From contig NC_092115.1 in the NCBI RefSeq assembly GCF_045679555.1, positions 37,363,728 through 37,427,727 of the forward strand: 64,000 bases of DNA. Direction: 5' to 3'. This DNA comes from Salvelinus alpinus. Its lineage: Eukaryota > Chordata > Actinopteri > Salmoniformes > Salmonidae. Below, one piece after another: positions 43,830 to 56,200 of the stretch. Numbering within the stretch: position 1 is the first letter of the stretch; the number at the start of each line of letters is the position of its first letter. Position numbers and translations under genes: made by a program. Below the pieces are notes generated by a model. It had not been told where the DNA came from, made no database searches, and was given only the letters and a program-made list of their open reading frames with translations.

Positions 43830-44759
43830 AAACTTAAGTAAGACGAGATAGTGTATTGACGGCCAAATACTGCACTTTAAAACCAAACCGCATAGGATTC
43901 AGGAGTGAGTCAGTGGATTTGCTCAGATAGCTGGCACTACAGTAAAGGCAAGCTGCTGCTCCCTCGTGTGTGAGGCTGTGCGTCTGTTTTTGAAGCATGT
44001 TATTTTTTTCACTTTATTTCTCCCCTCGGAGCGGAGCCAGTGATGTGTTCTAGTGAGAAGGACATACAGACATATTCAGACAGACAGAAACTGCTCATCT
44101 GTGATGCCAGCCCATGCTCTTCTGAAGGCTGTCACTCTGACGCTCCTCAGCGTTGACGTGAAAAAGAGCTTAACCGCCCGCCACCTGGCTGGTGGAGTGG
44201 AAGGCGAGGCGTTACGCCGGAACGTTCCGTTGCGCACAGCCCGCTGCCTTCCTGCAGGTTTATGTGGGCTCATGAACTTAAATTATTTTGTTCTGCCACG
44301 ACAAGTGTCACCCTCATCTCCCCTCCTTATCTTCTATGCCGCTTCTCAGGGAGGCACTCTCCCTCCCTCTCTTTTTCATCCGATCCTGCTTTCTCTATAT
44401 AGATTCCAGGTGTGATGTGAAAGTGTTGATGCTTTTATCCCTGCCTGGCCCGAAGAGCTGTCCTCCTCCTTCCTGTGTGCCTCTTAGCATAAGTGGTTGC
44501 TTTTAGAAAAGTATCTCCTATTACATTTTTAACAAGTCGTCCTTAGTCTTCAGAGTCGTGGCTCCAAAAATTGCAAATTATGCCAGCGCAAAGGTAGGAG
44601 CTCAGTGATTATCAGAGGGAGGAAGGGGCAATTTGCCAGTTGAAAGCAAATGTGACTTCCTAGAGCAGTTTCTTAAAAAACAGTTCTCCAATAGACTGGC
44701 CTTAACTGGCCTGGGAACTGTGCTCTGACCTGCCAGGAGGATTTGTATGAGAGATGTAA
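43830..44759. other. Intronic stretch without recognised repeats
   Basis: About 900 bp that looks unique. One reading frame of 120 codons (44053-44415) has no recognisable domain. 44540-44750 (CAAATTATGCCAGCGCAAAG, GGGGCAATTTGCCAGTTGAA) has the look of conserved noncoding DNA, but this cannot be tested here. Confidence 0.3.
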
Positions 44760-46945
44760 ATCAAATCAAATTGTATTGGTCACATACACATGGTTAGCAG
44801 ATGTTAATGCGAGTGTAGTGAAATGCTTGTGCTTCTAGTTCCGATTGTGCAGTAATATCTAACAAGTAATCTAACAATTTCACAACAATTACCTTATACA
44901 CACAAGTGAAAAAGAATGATAAGAATATGTACATATAAATATATGGATGAGCGATGGCTGTGCGACATAGGCAAGATGCAGTAGATGGTATAGAGTACAG
45001 TATATACATATGAGATGAGTAATGAAGGGTATGTAAACATTATATAAAGTGGCATTGTTTAAAGTAGCTAGTGATACATTTATTACATCCAATTTTGTAT
45101 TATTAAAGTGGCTAGAGATTTGAGTCAGTATGTTGGCAGCAGCCACTCAATGTTAGTGATGCCTGTTTAACAGTCTGATGGCCTTGAGATAGAAGCTGTT
45201 TTTCAGTCTCTCGGTCCCTGCTTTGATGCACCTGTACTGACCTCGCCTTCTGGATGATAGCGGGGTGAACAGGCAGTGGCTCGGGTGGTTGTTGTCCTTG
45301 ATGATCTTTTTGGCCTTCCTGTGACATCGGGTGGTGTAGGTGTCCTGGAGGGAAGGTAGTTTGCTTGTGATGCGTTGTGCAGACCTCACTACCCTCTGGA
45401 GAGCCTTACGGTTGTGGGCAGAGCAGTTGCCGTACCAGGAGGTGATACAGCCCGACAGGATGCTCTCGAATGTGCATCTGTAAAAGTTTGTCAGTGTTTT
45501 TGGTGACAAGCCAAATTTCTTCAGCCTCCTGAGATTGAAGAGGCGCTGTCGCGCCTTCTTCACCACGCTGTCTGTGTGGGTGGACCATTTCAGTTTGTCC
45601 CAGGACCCTGTCAGAGAGTCCAGAACCCAGTTGCACAGGGCGGGGTCGAGACCCAGGGTCTCGAGTTTGGAGGTTACTATGATGTTAAATGCTGAGCTGT
45701 AATCGATGAACAGCATAGGTATTCCTCTTGTCCAGATGGGATAGGGCAGAGTGCAGTGTGATTGCGATTGCGTCGTCTGTGGACCTATTGAGGCGGTAAG
45801 CAAATTGAAGTGGGTCTATGGTGTCAGTTAGGGTGGAAGTGATATGATCCTTGACTAGTCTCTCAAAGCACTTCATGATGACGGAAGTGAGTGCTACGGG
45901 GTGATAGTCGTTTAGCTCAGTTACCTTAGTTTTCTTGGGAACAGGAACAATGGTTGCCCTCTTTATGCATGTGGGAACAGTAGACTGGGATAGGGATTGA
46001 TTGAATATGTCCGTAAACACACCAGCCCGCTGGTCTGCGCATGCTCTGAGCACGCGGCTAGGGATGCCGTCTGGGCCGGCAGCTTTGCGAGGGTTAACAC
46101 GTGTAAATGTTTTACTCACGTTGGCTGCGGTGAAGGAGAGCCCACAGGTTTTAGTAGCGGGCCGTGTTAGTGGCACTGTATAGTCCTCAAAGCGATCAAT
46201 GAAGTTGTTTTAATTTGTCTGGGAGCAAGACGTCGGTGTCCGTGACGGGGCTAGTTTTCTTTTTGTAATCCGTGATTGACTGAAGACCCTGCCACATGTC
46301 TCGTGTCTGAGCCGTTGAATTGCGACTCTACTTTGTCTCTATACTGACGCTTAGCTTGTTTGATTGCCTTAGGGAGGGAATAGCTACACTGTTTTGTATT
46401 CGGTCGTGTTTTCCCGGTCGCCTTGCCATGAATAAAAGCAGTGGTTCGCGCTTTCAGTTTTGCGCGAATGCTGCCTTCAATCCACAGTTTCTGGTTGGGG
46501 AAGGTTTTAATAGTCACAGTGGGTACAACATCACTGATGCACTTGCTAATAAACTTGCTCACCGAATCAGCGTATACATCAATGTTGTTGTCTGAGGCTA
46601 TCCGGAACATATCCCAGTCCACGTGATCGAAGCAATGTTGAAGCGTGGAATCCGATTGGTCGGACCAGCGTTGAACAGACCTGAGCACGGGCGTTTCCTG
46701 TTTTAGTTTCTGTCTATAGGCTGGGAGCAACAAAATGGAGTCATGGTCAGATTTGCCGAAAGGAGGGCGAGGGAGGGCTTTGTATGCGTCGCGCAAGTTA
46801 GAGTAGCAATGATCCAGAATGCTGCCAGCCCAGGTCGCGCATTCGATATGCTGATAAAATTTCGGGAGCCTTGTTTTCAGATTAGCTTTGTTAAAATCCC
46901 CAGTTACAATAAATGCAGCCCCAGGATGCTAATGCATAGACATAA
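44760..46945 (-). mobile_element. L2/RSg-type LINE, 3' two thirds
   Basis: The longest LINE copy in the window. It starts with the 3' tail (AATCAAATCAAATTGTATTG) and 3' untranslated region, then reverse transcriptase, then endonuclease tail up to about 46945. 45590-45610 shows an internal deletion joining the two ends of the palm domain ([20 protein letters not shown]). Confidence 0.92.
45165..46796 (-). pseudogene. LINE endonuclease/reverse transcriptase remnant
   Basis: On the minus strand 46796-46251 holds the end of the endonuclease and linker (RDAYKALPRPPFGKSDHDSI, FPNQKLWIEGSIRAKLKART). 46176-45685 holds the fingers ([25 protein letters not shown]-type [17 protein letters not shown]). 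45803-45153 holds part of the palm and tail ([20 protein letters not shown], then the deletion, then [20 protein letters not shown], ending AIRLLNRHH). The catalytic ADD box is lost in the internal deletion. Confidence 0.92.
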
Positions 46946-46994
46946 GGTTGTTCTTTGAGATGTTTGTGTTAGTGCACCAGAATTTGTACTTATG

Positions 46995-47935
46995 GACCGA
47001 TACCAGGTTTAGTAGTGATGGGGGGGGGGGGGGGGGGATCGATAGTTATATGATGCTACATTATTTGTGGACGATATATCAATATTTTACTCAAAGTATC
47101 AATAAAGAAAAAATATGTACATACGGTAGGAAGCGTTAGCTGGCGCTAGTTGGCTGTACCTGCGCCAAAACTCCAGTATTTTTCATCCTATAGCTTGTTC
47201 TCATCTTTTTAAGTAGGGAGACAGCATTTTTTTTAGCACTTCTATTTCCTTGACTGATCAAAATTCATTTTCTCATGTTATCTTGTCTCTTTGCAGCAGA
47301 CGTACGCTGAGTTTTCAGAACATTAGGAACACCTAATATTGAGTTGCATCCCCTTTTGTCTTCAGAACAGCCTCAATTTGTCAGGACATGGATTCTACAA
47401 GGTGTCAGAAGCATTCCACAGTGATGCTGGCCCATGTTGACTCCAATGCTTTCCACAGTTGTCAAGTTGGCTGGATGTCCTTTGGGTGGCGGGCCATTCT
47501 TGATACACACAGTAAAATGATGAGCGTGAAAAACCTAACAGCATTACAATTCTTGACACACTCAAACCGGTGTGCCTGGCACCTACCACCATACCCCCTT
47601 TCAAAGGCACATATTTTGTCTTGCCCATTCACCCTCTGAATGGCACACATAAAAAATCCATGTCTCAATTGTCTCAAGGCTTAAAAATCCTACTTTAACT
47701 TGTCTCTTCTCCTTCATCTACACTGATTGAAGTTGATTGTGTAATGACAACAATAAGGGATCATAATATTCACCTGGTCAGTCTGTCATGGAAAGAGCAA
47801 GGGTTCCTAATGTTTTGTACCCTCGGTGTATAGCGAGCAAGACGTTTTGAACATAAAATCGCAATAAAATTGCATATCTTATCGGCACATAATTATCGTG
47901 ATATCACATCGTGAGGTCCCTGGCAATACTAAACC
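46995..47935 (+). mobile_element. hAT-like MITE, second copy, split by a mariner-type MITE
   Basis: Begins near TTTAGTAGTGATGGGG (with a 17-bp G run at about 47021-47037) and ends ATCGTGAGGTCCCTGGCAAT at about 47929. Same family as the minus-strand copy at 1035-1386. The insert at 47303-47830 interrupts it. Confidence 0.65.
47303..47830. mobile_element. Tc1/mariner-type MITE (528 bp with TA ends)
   Basis: Left end TACGCTGAGTTTTCAGAACA and right end AATGTTTTGTACCCTCGGTGTA are inverted copies, both at TA. Non-coding. The body includes CCCATGTTGACTCCAATGCT and GGATGTCCTTTGGGTGGC, a common salmonid repeat by recall. Confidence 0.78.
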
Positions 47936-48385
47936 TGACAATGGTTTATTTGTTAATTATCACGATACTCAATACCATCATGATACTTGATACTACGGCA
48001 AAAAAAAGCATATTAGCCAAAGTCACAGAACAGCACATGATCCAGACAGAAATTCCGCTACTGATCTGTTCAGTCATTGGGCATCTTTTGAGTTCATTAT
48101 CATTAATGTGCTTGCTGATGGCAAAGCACAACTCTAGATTTCTCTTATAGTCTTATTATAGAGCTTCAATGATTTAAACTATTAACACGAAACCAACTTC
48201 CAAATGTCCAGACTGCCCCAGTTCGGATAGCTTGAGAAAATATTTTTGAAGAATTCAAACTTTAAGCTATCAACTCCAAACCAACGTTGAGATGATCAGA
48301 CTGCCCCTACTTAGATTTCTATGTATGCTTTTTAACTTTAACGATTTTACATTTGCAAAAATGAACATGTTTAAAAAATACAGAT

Positions 48386-49949
48386 ATATACACTAGTTTT
48401 AGAACACCTACTCATTCAAGGGTTTTTCTTTATTTTTACTATTTTCTACATTGTAGAATAATAGTGAAGACATCAAAACTATGAAATGTCACATATGGAA
48501 TCATGTAGTAACCAAAAAAGTGTTAAACAAATCAAAATATATTTGAGATTTGAGATTTCTTCAAATAGCCACCCTTTGCATTGATGACAGCTTTGCACAC
48601 TCTTTGCATTCTCTCAACCGAGGTAGTCACCTGGAATGCATTTCAATTAACAGGTGTGCCTTGTTAAAAGTTGATTTGTGGAATTTCTTTCCTTCTTAAT
48701 GCGTTTGGGCCAATCAGTTGTGTCAATCAGTTGTGTTGTGACAAGGTAGGGGGTATTCAGAATATAGCCCTTTTTGGTAAAAGACCAAATCCATTTTATG
48801 GCAAGAACAGCTCAAAGAAGCAAAGAGAAACGACAGTCCATCATTATTTTAAGACATGAAGGTCAGTCAATACGGAAAATGTCAAGAACTTTTAAAGTTT
48901 CTTCAAGTGCAGTCGCAAAAAACATAAAGCGCTATGATGAAACTTGCTCTCATGAGGACCACCACAGGAAAGGAAGACCCAGAATTACCTCTGCTGCAGA
49001 GGATAAGTTCATTAGAGTTACCAGCATCAGAAATTGCAGCCCATATAAATGCTTCACAAAGTTCAAGTAACAGACACATCTCAACATCAACTGTTCAGAG
49101 GAGACTGTGTGAATTAGGCCTTCGTGGGTGAATTGCTGCAAAGAAACCACTACTCAAGGACACCAATAATAAGAAGAGACTTGCTTGGGCCAAGAAACAC
49201 GAGCAATGAACATTAGACCAGAGGAAATTTGTCCTTTGGTCTGATGAGTCAAAATGTGATATTTTTGGTTCCAACCGCCGTATCTTTGTGAGACACGGTG
49301 TGGGTTAACGGATGATCTCTGCATGTGTATTTCCCACCGTAAAGCATGGAGGTGTTATGGTGTTGGGGTGCTTTGCTGGTGACGCTATCTGTGATTTATT
49401 TAGAATTCAAGACACACTTAACCAGCATGGCTACCACAGCATTCTGCAGCGATACGCCATCCCATCTTGTTTGGGTTTAGTGGGACTATCATTTGTTTTT
49501 CAACTGGACAATGACCCACTACCAGGCTGTGTAAGGGCTATTTTACCAAGAAGGAGAGTAATGGAGTGCTGCATCAGATGACCTGGCCCCCACAATCCCC
49601 CGACCTCAACCAAATTGAGATGGTTTTGGATGAGTCAGAGGAAAAGCAGCCAACAAGTGCTCAGCATATGTGGGAACTCCTTCAAGACTGTTGGAAAAGC
49701 ATTCCAGGTGAAGCTGGTTGAGAGAATGCCAAGAGTGGGCAAAGCTGTCATCAAGGCAAAGGGTGGCTATTTGAAGAATCTCAAATATAAAAGAAGTTTA
49801 ACACTTTTTTTGGTTACTACATGATTCCATATGTGTTATTTCATAGTTTGGATGTATGTCTTCACTATTATTCTACAATGTAGAAAATAGTAAAAATAAA
49901 GAAACCCTTGAATGAGTAGCTGTTCTAAAACTTTTGACCGGTAGTATAT
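48386..49949 (+). mobile_element. Near full-length Tc1-like element
   Basis: Left end CACTAGTTTTAGAACACCTA and right end TGTTCTAAAACTTTTGACCG GTAG near 49945 are inverted. Element body of about 1.56 kb in the usual Tc1 order. Confidence 0.85.
48774..49790 (+). pseudogene. Tc1 transposase pseudogene
   Basis: MARTAQRSKEKRQSIIILRH and SSSAVAKNIKRYDETCSHED open the N-terminal domain. A frameshift follows near 49015. STVQRRLCELGLRG then leads to a stop. HGGVMVLGCFAGDAICDLFR and FQLDNDP mark the DDE domain, with the downstream part rearranged (PLPGCVRAILPRRR). At least three breaks; not functional. Confidence 0.85.
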
Positions 49950-50098
49950 TTAACAGGGAAGATATATTGACACGTAGGTCTATTTTCCAAATGTGCCCTG
50001 TATAATGCAATATATAAACACAAGACATGTGAGATATATATCTCACACACACTCTCACACATTAAAATGCAATAATACAGTCATGGTAAGCACAAATT

Positions 50099-50530
50099 GT
50101 CACACCCTGATCTGTTTCAACTGTCTTTGTGATTGTCTCCACCCCCCTCCAGGTGTCACCCATCTTCCCCATTATCCCCTGTGTATTTATACCTGTGTTT
50201 GTTTGTCTGTTGCCAGTTCGTTTTGTTCGTAAAACCTACCAGCGTTTGTTTCCCTACTCCTGCCTGTTTCTTGCTCCTGTTTTCTAGTCTTTCCTGGTTT
50301 TGACCGTTCTGCCTGCCCTGACCCTGAAACTGCCTGCTGTTTTGTACCTTACCCCACCTTACTGGATTATTGACCCCTGTCTGCCCTGACCCTGAGACTG
50401 CCTGCCGTTCTGGACCTTTTACACCTTCTCTGGATTATTGACCCTGCCTGCCTTGACCTGTCATTTGCCTGCCGCTGTTGTTGTAATAAACTTTTGTTAC
50501 CTCAACACAGTCTGCATCTGGGTCTTACCT
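50099..50530 (+). mobile_element. Gypsy-like LTR, family 2
   Basis: Starts TGTCACACCCTGATCTGTTT and runs through CTGACCCTGA(A/G)ACTGCCTGC duplicated phrases to AATAAACTTTTG (polyadenylation-like, about 50485) and GGGTCTTACC. Related copies are at 51168-51507 (inverted) and 52209-52640. The exact right end is uncertain. Confidence 0.65.
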
Positions 50531-50699
50531 AAACATAAAACATCACAAATCACCCACACAGTTACATTCCTCCAAAAATAAATTGCCCGAACGGCACCAG
50601 AACATCAAGATGAAATGTATTTAGAATTTTGTTCAGGAACACGGTGCATGAAACTAAAAGCAGATTTGCGTAGTGTTGTCTGTAATAAAGCTCTTTTGT

Positions 50700-50812
50700 G
50701 AGGAAACTCATTCTGATTGGCTGGGCCTGGCTCCCAAGGCCCAGCCTTGACTGCGCCCCTGCCCAGTCAAGTGTAATCCATAGATTAGGGTATTATTTAT
50801 TTCAATTGACTA
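50700..50812 (-). mobile_element. Fragment of the 28031-type MITE
   Basis: GATTGGCTGGGCCTGGCTCC and GCCCAGTCAAGTGTAATCCA are the inverse of blocks in 28031-28428. Only about 110 bp remain. Confidence 0.55.
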
Positions 50813-51866
50813 GACTCCCAGTCCCTGCCACTGAAAAACATCCCCACGGCATGATGCTGCCACCACCATGCTTCACCATAGGGATGGTGCCAGGTTTCCT
50901 CCAGACGTGACACTTGGCATTCAGGCCAAAGAGTTCAACCTTGGTTTCATCAGACAAGATAATCTTATTTCTCATGGTCTGAGAGTCCTTTAGGTGCCTT
51001 TTGGCAAACTCCAAGCGAGCTGTTTTGCCTTTTACTGAAGAGTGGCTTCCGTCTGGCTACTTTACCATTAAGGTCTGATTGGTGGAATTCTGCTTACTGT
51101 TCTCCCATCTCCACAGAGGAACTCTAGAGCTTTGTCAGAGTGACCAAGGCCCTTCTCCCCCGATTGCTCAGAGGCAGATGGTTTGAGTCTTTGATATTTA
51201 TTGTAATCCAAAAGGTCAAAACCAGTTCAGAGTCCAGGAGGTACAGAGTGGCTGGCAGGCTCGAGGTCAAGGCATGCAGGCGGGTACCGAGTCCAGAAAC
51301 AGGCAGGGGTCAAAACCGGGAGGACTAGCAAAAAGAGAATAGCAAAAGCAGGAACACGGGAAAAACATGCTGGTTGACTTGAACATACAAGACGAACTGG
51401 CACAGAGAGACAGGAAACACAGGGATAAATACACCTGGGAAAATAAGCGACACCTGGAAGGGGTGGAGACAATCACAAGGACAGGTGAAACAGATCAGGG
51501 CATGACACTTGGTTGTTCCAAACTTCTTCCATTTTAAGAATGATGGAGACCACTGTGTTCTTGGGGACCACCAATACTGCAGAATTTTTTTTGTGGTACC
51601 CTTCTCCAGATCTGTGCCTCGACACAATCCTGTCTCGGCACTCTCCGGAAAGTTCCTTCGACCTCATGGCTTGGCTTTTGCTCTGACATGCAAGGTCAAC
51701 TGTGGGACCTTATATAGACAGGTGTGTGCCTTTCCAAATCATGTCCAATCAATTGAATTTACCACAGGTGGACTCCAATTTGTAGAAACATCTCAAATAT
51801 GACCAATGGAAACAGGATGCACCTGAGCTCAATTTCGAGTCTCATAGCAAAGGGTCTGAATACTTA
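50813..51866 (-). mobile_element. Tc1 element (minus strand), split by an LTR
   Basis: Transposase remnants on the minus strand: [40 protein letters not shown] and [20 protein letters not shown]. The N-terminal half lies beyond the LTR at 51508-51700 (MRSKELSGECRDRIVSRHRS). It ends near 51860 at AAAGGGTCTGAATACTTAC. Frames are broken. Confidence 0.78.
51168..51507 (-). mobile_element. Gypsy-like LTR, family 2, inserted in the Tc1
   Basis: The inverse reads TGTCATGCCCTGATCTGTTT ... ATAAATATCAAAGACTCAAA, matching 52209-52640. It replaces part of the Tc1 transposase N-terminal region, so some Tc1 sequence was lost at the join. Confidence 0.75.
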
Positions 51867-52060
51867 CAGTACCAGTCAAAAGTTTGGACACACCTACTCA
51901 TTCAAGGTTATTTTCTTAATTGTTACTATTTTCTACATTATAGAATAATAGTGAAGACATCAAAACTATGAAATGTCACATATGGAATCATGTATTAACC
52001 AAAAAATGGTTAAACAAATCCAAATATATTTTAGATTCTTCAAATTAGCCACCCCTTGCC
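51867..52060. mobile_element. Tc1 terminal fragment
   Basis: CAGTACCAGTCAAAAGTTTG after TA, then the usual body up to CAAATTAGCCACCCCTTGC. The other end is absent. Confidence 0.7.
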
Positions 52061-52061
52061 T

Positions 52062-52760
52062 ACATAAATTAGCATAAAAAAACCACCAACCTGAACCGTT
52101 GAAGGTAGAGACACCAAACCAATGTTCAAATGTTCAGGCTATCCTGACTTCTCATTATTAAACGTTTATCAAATATAACTATATACATTTGCATTATCAG
52201 CATAAAATTGTCACACCCTGATCTGTTTCACCTGTCCTTGTGCTTGTCTCTACTCCCTCCAGGTGTCACCCATCTTCCCCATCATCCCCTGGGTATTTAA
52301 AGCTATGTTTTCTGTCTGTTTGTGCCAGTTTGTCTTGTATGTTCCAAGTCAATCAGCGTGTTTTTCCCGTGATCCTGCCTTGTCTATTCTCTTTTGCTAG
52401 TCCTCCTGGTTTTGACCCTTGCCTGTTTTCTGGACTCTGTACCCACCTGCCTGACCATTTTGCCTGCCCTGACCTTGAGCCTGCCTGCCACACTGTACCT
52501 CCTGGACTCTGAACCGGTTTTGACATTTTGCCTGTCCACGACCATTCTCTTGCCTACCCCTTTTGGATTATGAATAAATATCAAAGACTCTAACCATCTG
52601 CCTCCCATGTCTGCATCTGGGCCTCGCCTTGTGCCCTTATAAAAATAACCCACCAACAACTGTTGAACCGTTCAAGCTAGAGACACCAAACCAAATTTTA
52701 CATGTTAAGGCTATCCAATCAATCAGCCAATTAATCAATACATTTTTAAATCTACCTACT
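52062..52760. repeat. GTAGAGACACCAAACC repeat, split by an LTR
   Basis: GGTAGAGACACCAAACCAAT near 52105 and GCTAGAGACACCAAACCAAA near 52676 are near-identical blocks on the two sides of the LTR at 52209-52640. A weaker relative (CTCCAAACCAACGTTGAGAT) is at about 48275. Confidence 0.5.
52209..52640 (+). mobile_element. Gypsy-like LTR, family 2
   Basis: Starts TGTCACACCCTGATCTGTTT, contains AATAAATATCAAAGACTC (about 52571) and ends near GCCTCGCCTTGTGCCCTTATA. AAAAT flanks both sides as a possible target duplication (52204-52208 and 52641-52645). Confidence 0.68.
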
Positions 52761-52828
52761 TTTTCCAACTATTACCAGACACTACCACTACTATAACTTA
52801 TTTCAAAACCATAAATACTTTAAAACAA

Positions 52829-52984
52829 TTACATTTACATTTAAGTCATTTAGCAGACGCTCTTATCCAGAGCGACTTACAAATTGGAAAGTTCATACAT
52901 ATTCATCCTGGTCCCCCCGTGGGGAATGAACCCACAACCCTGGCGTTGCAAGCGCCATGCTCTACCAACTGAGCCACAGGGGAC
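52829..52984 (-). mobile_element. V-SINE-like tRNA-derived SINE
   Basis: On the minus strand: GTCCCCTGTGGCTCAGTTGG (A box), a TTGCAAC anticodon-like loop, GGGTTCATTCCC (B box), then the V-SINE core AGTCGCTCTGGATAAGAGCG and TCTGCTAAATGAC. The tRNA-like head resembles tRNA-Ala(TGC), but the downstream core shows it is a SINE. Confidence 0.85.
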
Positions 52985-53109
52985 TAGTGTATCTAGCAAG
53001 CACACCATATTTTCTTCAAGAAATGTACTTTTCTAGTAAAAAAAATGGCTCTCAAAAATGTTGAAATTTGATGTACATCTATGCATTAATGAGTCAATCA
53101 TAAAATCTA

Positions 53110-53290
53110 ACTACACAATGGCAATGTATTTGAATGGTAAATCTCTATTGATTAACTGGGTAAATCAAGATGTAGTCTAGGCCTATTCACAATACAGGTG
53201 AATTAATGCATATTATATAGGAGTATGTTTATGCATTGAGTTGAACTTGTTTTGGTTGATTTCACGGATCTACAGATGATAAATAACTAA
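53110..53290. repeat. Dispersed repeat, copy 2 (partner at 33830-33990)
   Basis: ATTTGAATGGTAAATCTC, AACTGGGTAAATCAAGATG and TTTTGGTTGATTTCA match copy 1 in order, with a short insertion near the start. Confidence 0.65.
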
Positions 53291-56200
53291 TTTCCCAGTG
53301 TTTTCCATTAGCGCCGGTTACACACATATTTTCCGCCGGGTACTTTTTCCACTTAAATTAACCTTGCCACTTTTTAACAATTCGCAAGTCAGAATTTTTT
53401 TTAGCTACGCACTCTCTCGCTACAATGAATGATATGAATTAACTATGCTACTTTTAAATTCGGAAAATCTCTCCCTCTAGAATGAACGATAGGCATATGC
53501 ATCTTCTAGTTATCTATTGATAGGACAGGCACCTGTCAGTCTGCTGTCTGTTCCGCCTTCCTGTACCTCGTTTGTGTGTGTGTGTGTGTGTGTTGTGTAC
53601 AGTGTGGTTGCAGGCTAATTTATTTTCACGTAGGAAGAGAGCATGAAGCTCCTTCATCGTCTGTGAGTCAATTTGCACGTCCTGTATAATGTGGTAACGA
53701 TGATTCGAAATCCGCTAAGCCTATTGTTTTCTGGCACCATTTATTCAATTTAGCGTGATTCATATTCAGCCACGAAGTGCTGGCGTATAGGCTTACTGTG
53801 ATTTGATTGACGAACAGGAAGCTTGACTAGTTCATAAATGGTATCGAATTGATTGAATAAAGTCAATTTCATATCGTCGCCATTCATACATCATACAACG
53901 TAGTTATATGTCCATGGTATTGCATCGCGACAAGTCAACTAAAGAGCTAGTTAGTATTTTCGGTATGAAATCAATCATGACTTGCCAGACAATGACGTTA
54001 AAGTGAGTGACTCGTCAGTAGCCTACCGAATCGCATCTGTAAGAGCTGTTTAGTTGGCTCCTTAATTTGCATACTAGTAAGCTTTTTGCCGATTATCTGC
54101 AGATACATTATGAAAACGTTCAATGAAGATAGTGAATCATCCTCACTGCAGGAACAATAGTTAGACTAGTGGAGCGATATCCCGACTCTGGTCGAAAATA
54201 TGATAAAAGAAAACAATTGTTTTAAAAGCTAATAATACTATATGGTATTTTCTAAGAAATTGATATAGGTCTACTAATTTAATCAAAGTGTTGACAATGG
54301 AGTAGTAAACTGCTGCTTTCTGTGTAGCAAAGCCCATGATTAACACTTGCATCATTCCTCAATCATACCTGTGGTGCAGATAGCTGACAAAATGCCTCTT
54401 AAAAGGAACCTTGAAGCCTGTGGAAGTTAGCAGACTCTTACAAGGTTCTTTATGAAGAAATCTGTGGGTTAGCTAAACACATTTTAATTTTTTTTTAAAT
54501 GACACTGCAATTCACAAAGAGTTGCAGGCACATGTTGAAATGATTTTACTAATTTAACTGACACGCATTGATCTCTTAACACATATGGGCCCAAAACCTA
54601 ATTGAGCATCTGTTCTGTTTTATTTTAGTCCCATTTTTCCATTTGATAAAGTGCCCAACACACAATTTGTTTGATTTTAAATGTAACCTTACACATTTCA
54701 TTGGGGATAATTTGGCCTATTTACTTAATTTTGCTGTTTTAATAAAATACTTAATTTGAAGAACAAACATACTGTAATTGGGGCAATTCATATCTTGCAG
54801 TAAAATACTTTAACCATAACAGAAGACAGGTTAAATGTAAAAAAAAATAAAAGGTTTAATGTTCTCTTAGAAAATAGCCATGATCATATAGGCCTAGATG
54901 ATATCCCCTAAAACTAACAATACACTGAATGTATACATTTTCAGTCATTTTAAATTGTAAACACGATACCACAACACATTTTTTAAATCTGGGAGGGAAA
55001 CTCAATAATTTCAGTGTGTTTCAGATGGAATCAAGGCAGTAGAATGTAACAGAGGACACCAAAATAAAGCTGGTTGGCCAAAAAAACATTTTAAGTTTTG
55101 TCATTTTTCTTTTTCAGAGGGGGGTTACGGGTACAAAAACAATCATATAAATGCAGACAAAGATAACCCATCCACCCGCCCTCCCGCTTCCCACCAATGT
55201 TCTCTCTAAGCTGCGCAGGTGCAGCCAATGCAGAGTAGCAGCAGATTGAACTTCACTCAACTTTCTTCACACAAGTTTTCTCCTTTAGTTAACACTATCA
55301 ATGTTTCGCGCTACTGTGGGAATTGTGCTTGAATAAAAACAGCATTAGCCACTTTCAATGTAACATACCGAAACAAAACAAACTATGCAAGATTTAGTAT
55401 GCAAAACTAACTGCGAGAGATTTTCTTGTAGGTAGAGTGTATTGGAGTAGGATTCTATTGCTTTGACAGGCATGACTCAGGCCCGTACTCAGACCGGTGC
55501 ACCATAACCAATCAGAGCTGCATTAAGCCAATGTGCCATATATGGATCTGTGCCATTCACTTTGAACTGGACTGTGTTTATAGCATGAGTGGTTGTGAGT
55601 AGATGTGTTTGTTTTGATATCAAAGTGAGAGCTGCATGTGCACATTTGTTCATATTCTTTGCTAGTTAGTGAGTTATTAGCCCAGTTATTTCTAGTCAAC
55701 AATTGGGGAGTGATTGATTCCTACAAGAGCACAAAATGTGTGCATTTCTATCCATCTTTGAAAAGCAAGTCAGGTAAAGAGCTTTTTTATGTCTTAAAGT
55801 TGTATTTTGAGACAGTCTTGAGTAAGCTAAGTAGACAATAGGCAAAGGGTAGTGTAATTTGTCTGTTTCTCTAATAATGGTATGAGAATAATGATGCATT
55901 TTATTTTGTAAAGTGGTTTCTTGCATCAAACCCAATTTGACAATTTGACACATTTGACAGAAGTCCTGAAAAGAACAGAAATCCTAGTACCAAATCGTTG
56001 TTCTAGTTTCGGTATACCGTGCAACACTAGCCTGTGTGTGCGATCCACAATTCTCACAGGTTCACGTTGTGATGGTGTTGAGATAAACAGGCCTTTTCCC
56101 CCTTCCTGATTCATCATCTGTAGGTGGGCTCTCTGGTGGAGCAACACCACGCAGGCTGGTGGTGCCAGTCACTGCCACTGCGTCACTGTGATCAAGCCCT

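Noticed and set aside
44053-44415. 120-codon open frame in the PSMB5 intron
   Set aside because: No recognisable family, no splice sites that fit, and low-complexity composition.
52900-52984. tRNA-Ala-like gene
   Set aside because: A and B boxes are present, but the sequence continues into a V-SINE core, so it is the head of a SINE.
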